From NCBI RefSeq assembly GCF_030719215.1, contig NZ_CP120983.1:8122001-8186000 (forward strand): a stretch of DNA of 64,000 bases, in the 5' to 3' direction. The stretch comes from Streptomyces sp. Alt3 (lineage in GTDB: Bacteria > Actinomycetota > Actinomycetes > Streptomycetales > Streptomycetaceae). How positions within the stretch are numbered: position 1 is the first letter of the stretch; every line of letters begins with the position of its first letter. Under the pieces are notes generated by a model. The model was not told the origin of the DNA and searched no databases. It saw only the letters and a list, made by a program, of their open reading frames with translations. Of this stretch, positions 45,538 to 53,689 are shown one piece after another. The position numbers and the translations under genes are program-made.

Positions 45538-46389
45538 ATGGTCGACGCACCGGTACTGGTACTGGCGGCAACCGGCGGTCAGGGCAGGGCTGTGACGGAC
45601 GCGCTGCTGGGCCGTGGGGCCCGGATCCGGGTGATGGTACGTGATCCGGACCGTGGAGCTGCGCGCGAACTGGCCGGACGTGGTGTCGAAGTGGTGGCAG
45701 GTTCGCTGAGCGACGAAGGCTCCCTCGTCACGGCCATGCGCGGAGTGGCCAGTGTCTTCGCGTTCACCACTCCCTTCGAGGCGGGGCTGGAGGCGGAGGT
45801 GGGCCAGGGGCGCGCGATCCTGTCCTCCGCGACGCGGGCGCGCATCGCGCACCTCGTGTTCAGCTCCGTGGCAGGAGCCGATCAGGACAGCGGGGTACCG
45901 CATTTCGAGAGCAAGGCGCGCATCGAGGCCGACCTGGCCTCCGGCGACGTGCCCTACACGATCCTGGGGCCGACCTACTTCTTCGACAACGCGCTGGGAG
46001 GACAGGAACGCATCCTGCACGGAACGCTCGACCTGCCGCTGCCTCCGGACCGGCCGCTGCAGCAGCTCGCCCGCACCGACCTCGGTGCGTTCGCGGCCGA
46101 AGTGATGCTCGACCCCGCTCCCTACGTGGGGCGGCGCATCGAGCTGGCCGGCGATGCTCCCACCCCCGAGCACATGGCGGCGTCGCTGAGTAAGTCGTCG
46201 GGACGGGAAGTCCGCCACGTTCAGATGCCACTGGCGGCGGTCGGCAATCCTGATATGCACGCGATGTGGGCGTTCCTCAACGGTCCCGGATACCGGGTCG
46301 ACATTCCCGCACTTCACGAAGCTCACCCGGAGATCCCCTGGACGAGCTTCGCGGACTGGGCCGACCACACCTGGGCCGGCGGGCGCTGA
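45538..46389 (+). CDS. NmrA-like NAD(P)-binding reductase
   Basis: 283 residues, AAAAGGAG before the ATG. Rossmann motif LVLAATGGQGRAVTDALLGR, then VMVRDPDRGAARELAGRGVE, SVFAFTTPFEAGLEAE and a HLVFSSVAGADQDSG strand. The YXXXK pair of SDRs is absent, and the extended NmrA/HSCARG-like fold is likely, used for redox sensing or NADPH-dependent reductions. Substrate unknown. Confidence 0.87.
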   Translation: MVDAPVLVLAATGGQGRAVTDALLGRGARIRVMVRDPDRGAARELAGRGVEVVAGSLSDEGSLVTAMRGVASVFAFTTPFEAGLEAEVGQGRAILSSATRARIAHLVFSSVAGADQDSGVPHFESKARIEADLASGDVPYTILGPTYFFDNALGGQERILHGTLDLPLPPDRPLQQLARTDLGAFAAEVMLDPAPYVGRRIELAGDAPTPEHMAASLSKSSGREVRHVQMPLAAVGNPDMHAMWAFLNGPGYRVDIPALHEAHPEIPWTSFADWADHTWAGGR

Positions 46390-46533
46390 TTCTCCGTGCG
46401 GAGCCGACCGTGGGCAGGCGTTCGCGCAGCCGGCACACGGTCTCGGCCGGGGCGGTGAAAGGGGGCGCGAAGAAGGGGCGGTGAAAGGGCGCACGAAGAA
46501 GACGAAGGCAGCCCGGGCCATCGTCTATCGGGG

Positions 46534-46735
46534 TCACATCGGCTTCTCGCGCCGCTTCGCCTGCACCCTGAGCCACGGGTTCTCGGCTCTGGACTGCGCG
46601 CGGTCAAGATACCCCCGCTTCACGACCGCCGAGCCGGGTTTCCATCGGGCCTGCTTCGTCGGGTCCCCGCAGGCTTCCGCGATGGCTTGCGCCCCGCCCC
46701 GGCGTAGCCCGTGAGCGGTGATCTGCTGTGATCTG
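46534..46735 (-). pseudogene. C-terminal fragment of a tyrosine-recombinase/integrase
   Basis: Without a start, the minus strand reads QITAHGLRRGGAQAIAEACG, DPTKQARWKPGSAVVKRGYL and DRAQSRAENPWLRVQA. HGLRRGGAQ is the H-x-x-R motif and the terminal VVKRGYLDRA holds the catalytic Tyr of integrases. The rest was lost next to the IS5 copy that begins about 46815. Confidence 0.7.
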
Positions 46736-46814
46736 CTGCCAGGCGTTCGCGCCGGCCCGGGCGTTGCTGCCTGAGCCGTTGCGAGGGCGGAAGCGGCTGG
46801 ATGACCGGCGAATC

Positions 46815-47552
46815 CCCTGAATGGGATCGTGTGGAAGTTCAGGACCGGGACGGCCTGGCGGGACGTGCCCGAACGATACGGGCCGTGGGCCACACTCCAC
46901 ACCCGTTCTCGCAGGTGGGCGGCGGACGGGACCTTCGACCGGATGCTGCGGACCGCCCAGGCCGAGGCGGACGCGGCGGGCGATATCGACTGACTGGTGT
47001 CGGTCGACTCCACGATCGTCCGGGCCCACCAGTTGCGGCCGGCGCCCGAAAAGGGGGCTCCGAGACCCGGCCCTCGGCCGGTCCAGAGGCGGCCTGCCCA
47101 GCAAGATCCATCTGGCGTGCGACGGCCACGGTCGTCCACTCGGCTTCGTCATCACGGGTGGCAACACCAACGACTGCACCCGCTTCACCGCCGTGATGGA
47201 AGCGATCCGGGTGCCCCGGACCGGCCCCGGACGACCCCGCGTCCGGCCTGATCACGTCCTGGGCGACAAGGGCTACAGCTCGAAGGCTATCCGTGCCTGG
47301 CTCCGCCGCCGCAGCATCGCGCACACGATTCCCGAGCGGGCCGACCAGGTCCGCAACCGGGCACGGCGAGGCAGCCGCGGAGGCCGTCCGCCGGCCTTCG
47401 ACCGCGAGGCCTACAAACACCGCAACGTCGTTGAACGCTGCTTCAACCGCCTGAAGCAATGGCGCGGCATCGCCACCCGCTACGACAAGACCACTCAGTC
47501 CTACGAAGCAGCCGTCACCCTCGCCTCAATCCTGATGTGGGCGGGCGTCTGA
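46815..47552 (+). pseudogene. IS5-family transposase, frameshifted with in-frame stop
   Basis: Early frame: VWKFRTGTAWRDVPERYGPW, FDRMLRTAQAEADAAGDID then a TGA at 46991-46993. After it SVDSTIVRAHQLRPAPEKGA (first Asp), a frameshift near 47045-47065, then LGRSRGGLPSKIHLACDGHG, DHVLGDKGYSSKAIRAWLRR (second Asp), NVVERCFNRLKQWRGIATRY (Glu). Long DDE transposase, almost complete but dead. It is followed 10 bp later, on the other strand, by an SMI1/KNR4 immunity-like gene. Confidence 0.85.
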
Positions 47553-47561
47553 AGACAACTT

Positions 47562-48182
47562 CTACCCCTTCATATAGTTGTAACTTGAACGGAAAAGCGC
47601 GTAGAAGTTGGGGTACCTACTAGGGTTGCCGTACTTCGGTGCGAACTTGTAGGCGGCCCACTCTCCTTCCGGGCCGACATCGGTCGGATCGAGCAACCAG
47701 AAGTCCTCCCCGTGGGCAATCTCGACAGACCGGCGAAACAGGTGGACTTCTTCTTCGTTGCCGGGGATCGAGTCGTAGATCTCGGTCACACTTCTTCCGG
47801 CCTCGCTGTCCCGCATCCACACGACACGGTCGCACGGACGGACACCCCCCACCCAGGAGGCGGCCAGGGGTGTCCACCCGTCGCTCGCCAGGAAGAATCC
47901 CCGCACGCTTGGCGGGAACCGCACCCCCAGCCGCTCCTCTGCCGCCGCCAGGGCTTCCTCCCGAGCAGGGGCTTCACCCAGCCACGGCTTAACCCGCTCC
48001 CCCCGGTCGAAAGCCTCCAGCTCCTCTTCCTCCAGCAGATCGACCAACTCGTCGCCGTCTGAATAAGCGTGCACGTACAGCTCGCCGTATCGTTCCAGGA
48101 AGCCACGCCACTCCTGCGACGTGGTCACGACATCAGTAACTTCACGCTCTTCAGGCTTACTTGTCTCACTCATGCCGATCAT
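47562..48182 (-). CDS. SMI1/KNR4 (SUKH) family protein, likely immunity protein
   Basis: 206 residues. Family signature: ALAAAEERLGVRFPPSVRGF then FLASDGWTPLAASWVGGVRP, VVWMRDSEAGRSVTEIYDSI, HGEDFWLLDPTDVGPEGEWA and YPNFYALFRSSYNYMKG at the end. SUKH proteins protect against toxins of contact-dependent or type VI/VII systems. No toxin gene is adjacent, so this is an orphan immunity gene. It sits between a dead IS5 transposase and the left end of the next IS. Start ATG at 48182 or 48173. Confidence 0.8.
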   Translation of the reverse strand: MIGMSETSKPEEREVTDVVTTSQEWRGFLERYGELYVHAYSDGDELVDLLEEEELEAFDRGERVKPWLGEAPAREEALAAAEERLGVRFPPSVRGFFLASDGWTPLAASWVGGVRPCDRVVWMRDSEAGRSVTEIYDSIPGNEEEVHLFRRSVEIAHGEDFWLLDPTDVGPEGEWAAYKFAPKYGNPSRYPNFYALFRSSYNYMKG

Positions 48183-48254
48183 GATTACAGGTGGCTATGA
48201 CAACGCTGATGGCTGCCGACCGCACTGCGTGCGAGACCAAGCTCGTACTGGTGC

Positions 48255-48294
48255 GCGCCGCGACACAGGCGAGGTGTTTCAAGACACTGCCTAA
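48255..48294 (+). repeat. 40-bp direct repeat, copy 1
   Basis: A 40-bp sequence beginning GCGCCGCGACACAGG and ending CACTGCCTAA, 38 of 40 bases equal to 58720-58759. It lies just beyond the SMI1/KNR4 gene and abuts the left end of IS element A. It may be an end of an IS that carried the neighbouring gene. Confidence 0.75.
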
Positions 48295-48511
48295 AAGAGC
48301 GTTTTGTCCCGACGGGGGTGCTTCATTGCAGTTCAGGTGGCGGACCGCTTCGGGCCGGCTGAGGCGGTAGACGCTTGTTGTGGCAGATGGGACGGGTGAC
48401 GGCCTTCGAGGGTCCGTTTCGGTCCCTTCGCTCCTGTCTGATCCCAACAAGCCCCCGGTCACGCCTATTTGCGCCCTGTGGCGGGACGGCTGATATCGGT
48501 ACTACGGAAAC

Positions 48512-49354
48512 ATGCCTCGCCGACAGCGGCCGTACCCGAGTGACCTGTCCGATGCCCGTTGGGAACTGCTGGAACCAACTCTGACAGCATGGCGGGCCAA
48601 TCGAAGAGGGAAGGGCCTGGACATCGGCCGACCGCCCGAGCACGATCTGCGCCGGATCATGGACGCCATCCTCTACGTCGACCGGACCGGGATCCCCTGG
48701 CGGTACCTACCGCACGACTTCGCCCCATGGGAGACGGTTTACGGGTACTTCGCCGCCTGGCAGAAGGACGAGGTCTTCGACCAGCTCAACGGTCTCCTGC
48801 GGCGACTGGTCCGAGAGGCCGAAGGCCGCGACGCCGAGCCGAGCGCCTGCGTCCTGGACGCCCAGAGCATCAAGACCTCGGCCAATGTGCCCGCGGCCGG
48901 CCAGGGCATCGACGCGGGCAAGAAGATCGCGGGCCGCAAACGGCACATCGGCGTTGACACGCTCGGCCTCCTCCTGGCCGTGCTGGTCACAGCCGCCAAC
49001 GTTTCCGACAACGTCGGCGGCATTCAGGTTCTCTCGAGCATCGCCGCAGACCATCCGCGTGTCACGAAGGCGTGGGCCGACACGGGCTACCGCACCAAGG
49101 TCATCGACCACGGCGCCCGCCTCGGCATCGACGTCGAAATCACCCGCCGCGACCCCGCTCACAAGGGCTTCAAGGTGATTCCGCGACGTTGGGTCGTCGA
49201 GCGGACCTTCGGATGGCTCATGCACCACCGTCGCCTCGCCCGCGACTACGAAACCCACCCCCATCGCTCCGAAGCGATGGTCCACCTCGCGATGATCGAC
49301 CTGATGAGCCGCAGGCTTACCCGAGAGTCGACTCCGAACTGGAAGGACTCATAG
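48512..49354 (+). CDS. IS5-family transposase of element A, intact
   Basis: 280 residues, full length for the family. N-terminal SDARWELLEPTLTAWRANRR, then DHDL-like RRIMDAILYVDRTGIPWRYL, DAQSIKTSANVP (first Asp), ADTGYRTKVIDHGARLGIDV (second Asp), VVERTFGWLMHHRRLARDYE (Glu). Frame unbroken, so the element may be active. The end overlaps the 3' end of the convergent passenger gene by 6 bp. Confidence 0.93.
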   Translation: MPRRQRPYPSDLSDARWELLEPTLTAWRANRRGKGLDIGRPPEHDLRRIMDAILYVDRTGIPWRYLPHDFAPWETVYGYFAAWQKDEVFDQLNGLLRRLVREAEGRDAEPSACVLDAQSIKTSANVPAAGQGIDAGKKIAGRKRHIGVDTLGLLLAVLVTAANVSDNVGGIQVLSSIAADHPRVTKAWADTGYRTKVIDHGARLGIDVEITRRDPAHKGFKVIPRRWVVERTFGWLMHHRRLARDYETHPHRSEAMVHLAMIDLMSRRLTRESTPNWKDS

Positions 49355-49747
49355 CCGCCGGGCCACGCTGACCCGCGCATCCTCACTCCTCATCGACCGC
49401 GGCCAGCGGCTATCGATGAGACTCGCCGCTCCCCGACAGGCGCCGCACGCATCCTCCCGTTCCGGCAGCCACAAGTAGTCGGACGGTGACATACCGGCTT
49501 CCTGAATGCCGCACAGCGTCTTGTCGAAAATGCCGAACGCGTGGCAGACACCAGAGGCAAGGCCATCCGCGACGGCCTTCTCCCAGCGCATCCCCAGGGG
49601 CAGATACGGCGGTCGCGACATCTCGAACCACTCGCCGCCCACATGGGTGGCCGCATGGCACCAGGAACAGGACCAGATCTCCTCTTCCCAGACCGTCGGT
49701 GGCACCGGCCACCGCCACATCGACCGCCCGCACACATCACACTCCAC
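49349..49747 (-). CDS. Zn-ribbon-like passenger protein inside IS element A
   Basis: About 132 residues from the GTG at 49747, with GAGGAT upstream (a GTG at 49771 is possible). Cys motifs: CDVCGRSMWRWPVPPTVWEE, WSCSWCHAATHVGGEWFEMS, CHAFGIFDKTLCGIQEAGMS and CGACRGA, at least two potential zinc sites. It has the Cys/Trp spacing of small Streptomyces proteins of unknown function. It lies within the inverted repeats of an IS, convergent with the transposase. Cargo of unknown role; a toxin antagonist is one possibility. Confidence 0.6.
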   Translation of the reverse strand: MECDVCGRSMWRWPVPPTVWEEEIWSCSWCHAATHVGGEWFEMSRPPYLPLGMRWEKAVADGLASGVCHAFGIFDKTLCGIQEAGMSPSDYLWLPEREDACGACRGAASLIDSRWPRSMRSEDARVSVARRL

Positions 49748-49946
49748 GGGCGGATCCTCACACGCCGGCACGGGCCGACCAAAGCGGCAACATCGCGCCA
49801 GTTATCAAACGCCCTGGCCAGGACAAAACGCTCTTTAAGGGCTGTCCCACAAAGGGTCGGTGGGACGAGGGCCGCCAAGGCGCCGGTGCGGCTGGGTGGA
49901 TAGCGTGCAGAGGTTCATGCATGAAGCAACGGCCTTGGGGGGAGAC

Positions 49947-50258
49947 GTGGGACGCAGCTGGTTGCCTGTGGAGAATGCGGGGGCCAGCGACCTCTGGCTC
50001 TTCGTCGAACCGTACGGTGAGGACTACTGGCTGAAGCCCGGCGAGGTCTTCACGGTCGCTCCGGAGGTCGCAGGGATCGATGTCTGCTTCTCTATCGCTG
50101 TCTGCCAGGAGGGCATCACGGTGTGGCTCTATGAGGACGGTGACCCGACCAAGGTTGTCCTGGAGTACACAGTGACTGACGCTGACGGTAAGCGGCTGGA
50201 GTGCGGGCACCATAGGCCCCCGAAGCCTGCGGGCTCCGGCGCGACCGAGCCGGGCTGA
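49947..50258 (+). CDS. Unknown passenger protein in element B
   Basis: 103 residues from the GTG at 49947 (GGGGGAG upstream); an ATG at 49917 or 49860 would lengthen it. Sequence WLPVENAGASDLWLFVEPYG, YWLKPGEVFTVAPEVAGIDV, ITVWLYEDGDPTKVVLEYTV. A compact beta-rich protein with acidic loops. Family unknown; its size, acidity and place beside a SUKH gene in the same IS suit a small immunity-type protein. It ends 10 bp before the transposase stop, convergent. Confidence 0.5.
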   Translation: MGRSWLPVENAGASDLWLFVEPYGEDYWLKPGEVFTVAPEVAGIDVCFSIAVCQEGITVWLYEDGDPTKVVLEYTVTDADGKRLECGHHRPPKPAGSGATEPG

Positions 50259-50268
50259 GCCCTCTCGC

Positions 50269-51039
50269 TCACCGGGTCAGTGCAAGATTGTGCAGCTGGG
50301 CAATGCCCAGCATGGCGTGGTACACGCCGTCGCCTTTCAGACGGCAGTCGCGGAGGATCTTCCAGGTCTTCATGCGGGCGAAGGTGTGCTCGACTCGGGC
50401 GCGGACTTTCCGGTGGGAGGTGTTGTGGGCTTCCTTCCAGGCCGGCAGCTCGCTCTGGCCGGGTTCTCGGCGGTGCGGGATGATGAGACCGGTGCCGCGA
50501 TAGCCGCCGTCGGCGATCACGATGGTGTTGCCGACCGAGCTCTTGGCTCCGGACAGTTCCCACGCCTTGCAGTCGTTGCGGTTGCCGGGCACGGGCCGTC
50601 CGACGGAGACGACAAGGCGTGAGTCGGCATCGATGACGACCTGATGGTTGGTGGAATAGCGGTAGTTCTTGGACTGCTCCGCCACACTGTGGTCCCGTGT
50701 CGGCACCAGGGTGCCGTCCACGATCAGCACCGTGTCTCTACGGAAACGGCTCCGCAGCCGCAACGCGAGCAGGGGCCCGAGCTGGCTCACGATCCGGCCC
50801 GCGGCCGACTTCGAGATCCCGAACAAGGGAGCCAGCTGCCGCAAGGTCAAGTTCGTTCGCCAGTACGCGGCAACCAGCAACACCCGGTCTTCCAGCGGCA
50901 GACTCCACGGACGGCCCCTGCGAACGAGGGGCGGGCCTTGGCGCCGCAGCATGGTGATCAGTTTCCCGAACTGCTTCGGGCTCAGCCCGGAGTACGGTGC
51001 TATCCATGACGGCTCCGACGCCGTGATCACAGCCCCCAC
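50269..51039 (-). CDS. IS5-type (DDE_Tnp_4) transposase of element B
   Basis: 256 residues from the GTG at 51039. N-terminal VITASEPSWIAPYSGLSPKQ, helix-turn-helix TLRQLAPLFGISKSAAGRIV, catalytic VDGTLVPTRDHSVAEQSKNY (first Asp), VIADGGYRGTGLIIPHRREP (second Asp), HRKVRARVEHTFARMKTWKI (Glu). Intact. A related but truncated copy is at 56143-56425. Confidence 0.9.
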   Translation of the reverse strand: MGAVITASEPSWIAPYSGLSPKQFGKLITMLRRQGPPLVRRGRPWSLPLEDRVLLVAAYWRTNLTLRQLAPLFGISKSAAGRIVSQLGPLLALRLRSRFRRDTVLIVDGTLVPTRDHSVAEQSKNYRYSTNHQVVIDADSRLVVSVGRPVPGNRNDCKAWELSGAKSSVGNTIVIADGGYRGTGLIIPHRREPGQSELPAWKEAHNTSHRKVRARVEHTFARMKTWKILRDCRLKGDGVYHAMLGIAQLHNLALTR

Positions 51040-51115
51040 ATGGAGATCATCTCAGCCACGGGCCTGGCCTCCCTGCACGGTCCAGACCTACGGGCCCTGG
51101 ACCTGCCGGCCGAGG

Positions 51116-51676
51116 TCAGTAGAGCCAGCGGTCCAGGAGCCCTGGCCAGAGAAACCCCTCGTAGCCGCTGAAGGCCGCCGGGTCGATCTCCTTCAGCTCC
51201 TCGGCCAGCCGGTGCAGCTCGGCGAAAGCCCGCTCTTCCTCCTCCTCAGAGAAGTACTCCTCGGGACCGTCAGGCTCGCTGAGAAGCTCAGAGGCTGTGA
51301 CCCGGCTGCCGTAGTGGTGAAGGACGTCGAGCCACACGCCGACACCCGAGTTGGCGAACCATGCCTCCCCGTCCGGCATGACGAAGTAGACCGCCCCGGT
51401 CTCCGGCTCGACACCGAACGATGACCGCTCGGCCGGCTCATCAGGATCCGCCTGCTCGGTGAGACGGTAGAGCGGGCCCCGGGACGTGAGCAGGGTCGGC
51501 TCAGCCTCGCTCTGCATCACAACTCGCTCGATCAGTCGCGGAGCTACCGGGATGCCCACCTCGGCAAGCTGCGCCTTCGGGGAGTCCGGGACCCGCCAGC
51601 CGGCCACCACGTCCCGTCCGGCACGCGTGACATGCCCCAGACCGGCCCACTCGGTCAGCTGGTCGTACGTCGCCAT
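51116..51676 (-). CDS. SUKH-4-type immunity protein
   Basis: 186 residues. QLTEWAGLGHVTRAGRDVVA, GWRVPDSPKAQLAEVGIPVA, GPLYRLTEQADPD, ETGAVYFVMPDGEAWFANSG and VWLDVLHHYG are typical of SUKH-4 family immunity proteins. The end has FSEEEEERAFAELHRLAEEL and FLWPGLLDRWLY. It is inside the inverted repeats of element B, between the transposase start and the right repeat. It is orphan, with no toxin nearby. In the second element of this type an unrelated gene sits in the same slot. Confidence 0.75.
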   Translation of the reverse strand: MATYDQLTEWAGLGHVTRAGRDVVAGWRVPDSPKAQLAEVGIPVAPRLIERVVMQSEAEPTLLTSRGPLYRLTEQADPDEPAERSSFGVEPETGAVYFVMPDGEAWFANSGVGVWLDVLHHYGSRVTASELLSEPDGPEEYFSEEEEERAFAELHRLAEELKEIDPAAFSGYEGFLWPGLLDRWLY

Positions 51677-51785
51677 CGAACGGTCCTCTTCCGTCGGCTG
51701 TGCTCCTGACCCTATCCAGCCGGCCTCAGGTCAGAGCATGGCCGCGTTTGCGGGACAGCCCTTAGATACCTAACAAAGCCCTACT

Positions 51786-52021
51786 AGCAGAAGGACAAGG
51801 TCTTCGACCAGCTCAACGGTCTCCTGCGGCGACTGGCCCGGGAGGTCGAAGGCCGCGATGCCGAGCCGAGCGCCTGCGTCCTGGACGCCCAGAGCATCAA
51901 GACCTCGGCCAACGTGCCGCGGTCGGCCAGGGCATTGACGCAGGCAAGAAGATTGCTGGCCGCAAACGGCACATCTGTGTCGACACGCTCGGCCTCCTAC
52001 TGGCCGTGCTGGTCACGGCCC
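51786..52021 (+). pseudogene. Internal fragment of element A transposase
   Basis: Nearly identical over about 235 bp to 48767-49005 of the element A transposase (FDQLNGLLRRL region and the first Asp region), with small indels. It continues from neither a start nor a stop, so it is a residue of an older insertion. Confidence 0.8.
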
Positions 52022-52065
52022 TGTTCTCGTATAGCTACCGCCAGGTGGCGTGTAGCGCTGAGTAA

Positions 52066-52366
52066 CTACTTGGGACTGTGGTCGCGTTGCTGGAGAGCGG
52101 CGAAGTCGGCATGCGCTGCGGCGACGGCTTCCGGGTACGCCTGGGTCTTCTCGTGCTCGGCCAGTGCCCGGTAGATGCTGGAGAGGCTGGGGTTGTGTCC
52201 CTTGCTGCGGCCGGTGGGGATGAGCAGGTCGGGCTGGATGTCCTCGACAGTCTCGCCGTTCGTGCGACGTCGGAGCACGGTGTGCAGCATGTCGTCGGTG
52301 ATGACCGGCGGTCGGCCGCCGTGGTTGCCCTTGCGGGCCGCGGCGTCCAGCCCTTCGAGCGTCGTT
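52066..52366 (-). pseudogene. C-terminal part of a serine recombinase/resolvase
   Basis: Without an upstream catalytic domain, the sequence TLEGLDAAARKGNHGGRPPV, ITDDMLHTVLRRRTNGETVE, PSLSSIYRALAEHEK is the HTH end of a Tn3-type or serine recombinase (GRP and S-SIYRAL patterns). The minus-strand frame ends at 52066. The upstream part is lost about 52366, near the beginning of the kinase gene. Confidence 0.65.
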
Positions 52367-52451
52367 TATGAGAGTGGCTGACCTTCTCAGCGTAAGGTTG
52401 GTGCCGTACGCGGGATTTCCGAAGCCCTGGTTCGGGCACGAGGAGTCGTCG

Positions 52452-53534
52452 ATGCTGGACCGGGATTTGCTGCGCGCCGCGCGCCTGGCTGGTTACGGGA
52501 CCGTGAGCATTCAGCTCTCCTTGTTGAGCGACCACCGGCTCGGGGAGGTCGTGGCAGCCGCTACCCCGCTCGGGTCGGGCATCGGCGGCAGGTCGGCAGC
52601 GCTGGACATTAACGGAACGCGCGTCTTCGTCAAGCGGATCCCTTTGACGGACATCGAATTGCGCCCGGAGAACGTGCGGTCGACGGCGAATATCTTCGAA
52701 CTGCCGATGTTCTACCAGTACGGGGTGGGCTCGGCCGGGTTCGGTGCCTGGCGGGAGCTTGCCGTGCACACCATGACCACGAACTGGGTTCTGGGTGACG
52801 AGTATGCGGGATTCCCCCTGATGTACCACTGGCGGGTTCTGCCTGACTCCCCTCCCGAAGGATTCACCGACGAGTTCGGGGGCCTGGAGGGGGCCGTCGC
52901 GCACTGGGAGGGATCACCCGCCGTTCGTGGCCGGCTGGAGGCCATCGGTCAGTCCTCGTGCAGCCTGGTGGTCTTCCTGGAGCACGTGCCGCACACACTC
53001 GCCGAATGGCTGTCCGACTACCGCAATCCCGCCGTGTCGGAGGACGGGGACAGCTTGCCCTTCCGCTGGGTGGAGGAAGCCCTGATGAGGGGAACTGCTT
53101 TCATGAGTTCTCGCGGACTTGTCCACTTCGATGCTCACTTTGCCAACATACTGACCGATGGACGCCAGCTCTACTTCGCTGACTTCGGACTTGCCCTGAG
53201 CTCGCGCTTCGACCTTTCGGCGGACGAGTCCACCTTCCTCTCGGACCACCTCGCCTACGACCACTGCTACACGGCGAGCCACCTGCTCCAGTACCACTTG
53301 CTCGACGGCGTGCGCGGTGACACGGAACGCGAAGCCTTCCTGCACGACTGGATCGCGGGCCGGCGACCTGGCGACATCCCGCCTGAGATCTCGGCCATCA
53401 TCGACCGGCACGCACGCCCTACCGTCGTTGTGGACTCCTTCTTCCGCCGTCTGCTCACCGAGAGCAAGCAGACGCCGTTCCCGGCCGCGGAGATCAAACG
53501 ACAGTTGGGCGCTGGCGCCACAATTCCGAGCTGA
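52452..53534 (+). CDS. Protein-kinase-fold protein
   Basis: 360 residues from the ATG at 52452 with GAGGAG upstream. The N-lobe has LGSGIGGRSAALDINGTRVF then VKRIPL (Lys in strand 3). The catalytic loop is GLVHFDAHFANIL (HxDxHxxN) and the metal motif is FADFGLAL. The region between, YAGFPLMYHWRVLPDSP, is as in a Streptomyces kinase-like family, and the loop resembles small-molecule kinases more than Ser/Thr kinases. It could phosphorylate a metabolite, antibiotic or protein. No other kinase parts near. Flanked by recombinase and Tn3 debris, so probably carried by mobile DNA. Confidence 0.75.
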   Translation: MLDRDLLRAARLAGYGTVSIQLSLLSDHRLGEVVAAATPLGSGIGGRSAALDINGTRVFVKRIPLTDIELRPENVRSTANIFELPMFYQYGVGSAGFGAWRELAVHTMTTNWVLGDEYAGFPLMYHWRVLPDSPPEGFTDEFGGLEGAVAHWEGSPAVRGRLEAIGQSSCSLVVFLEHVPHTLAEWLSDYRNPAVSEDGDSLPFRWVEEALMRGTAFMSSRGLVHFDAHFANILTDGRQLYFADFGLALSSRFDLSADESTFLSDHLAYDHCYTASHLLQYHLLDGVRGDTEREAFLHDWIAGRRPGDIPPEISAIIDRHARPTVVVDSFFRRLLTESKQTPFPAAEIKRQLGAGATIPS

Positions 53535-53689
53535 TCTACACCCTCGACTGTCCGGCATCGGCTGCCACGGCCGCTGCCTACCGACGGGCATTCGGTGCAT
53601 CTTCCCGGGCTCTACGACCACCCGGCAGTAGCTCGGGTCACCGTGTAGCTGAGGCCTCGCTCTGCGGACTACGTGGGCCAGGCACTGTC

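Larger units (their letters stand above)
48294..49836. mobile_element. IS5-family element A with a passenger gene
   Basis: Inverted repeats AAAGAGCGTTTTGTCC (48294-48309) and GGACAAAACGCTCTTT (49821-49836) are perfect over 16 bp and bracket the intact transposase (48512-49354) and a convergent Zn-ribbon gene (49349-49747). Element B begins at 49838. A truncated copy of the same transposase lies at 51786-52021. Confidence 0.78.
49838..51762. mobile_element. IS5-type element B with two passenger genes
   Basis: Inverted repeats AGGGCTGTCCCACAAA (49838-49853) and TTTGCGGGACAGCCCT (51747-51762), 15 of 16 bases matching. TA flanks both ends, a plausible target duplication. Inside are an unknown gene (49947-50258, plus), the transposase (50269-51039, minus) and a SUKH-4-like gene (51116-51676, minus). 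The left end abuts the right end of element A, so B inserted next to A. Confidence 0.75.
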
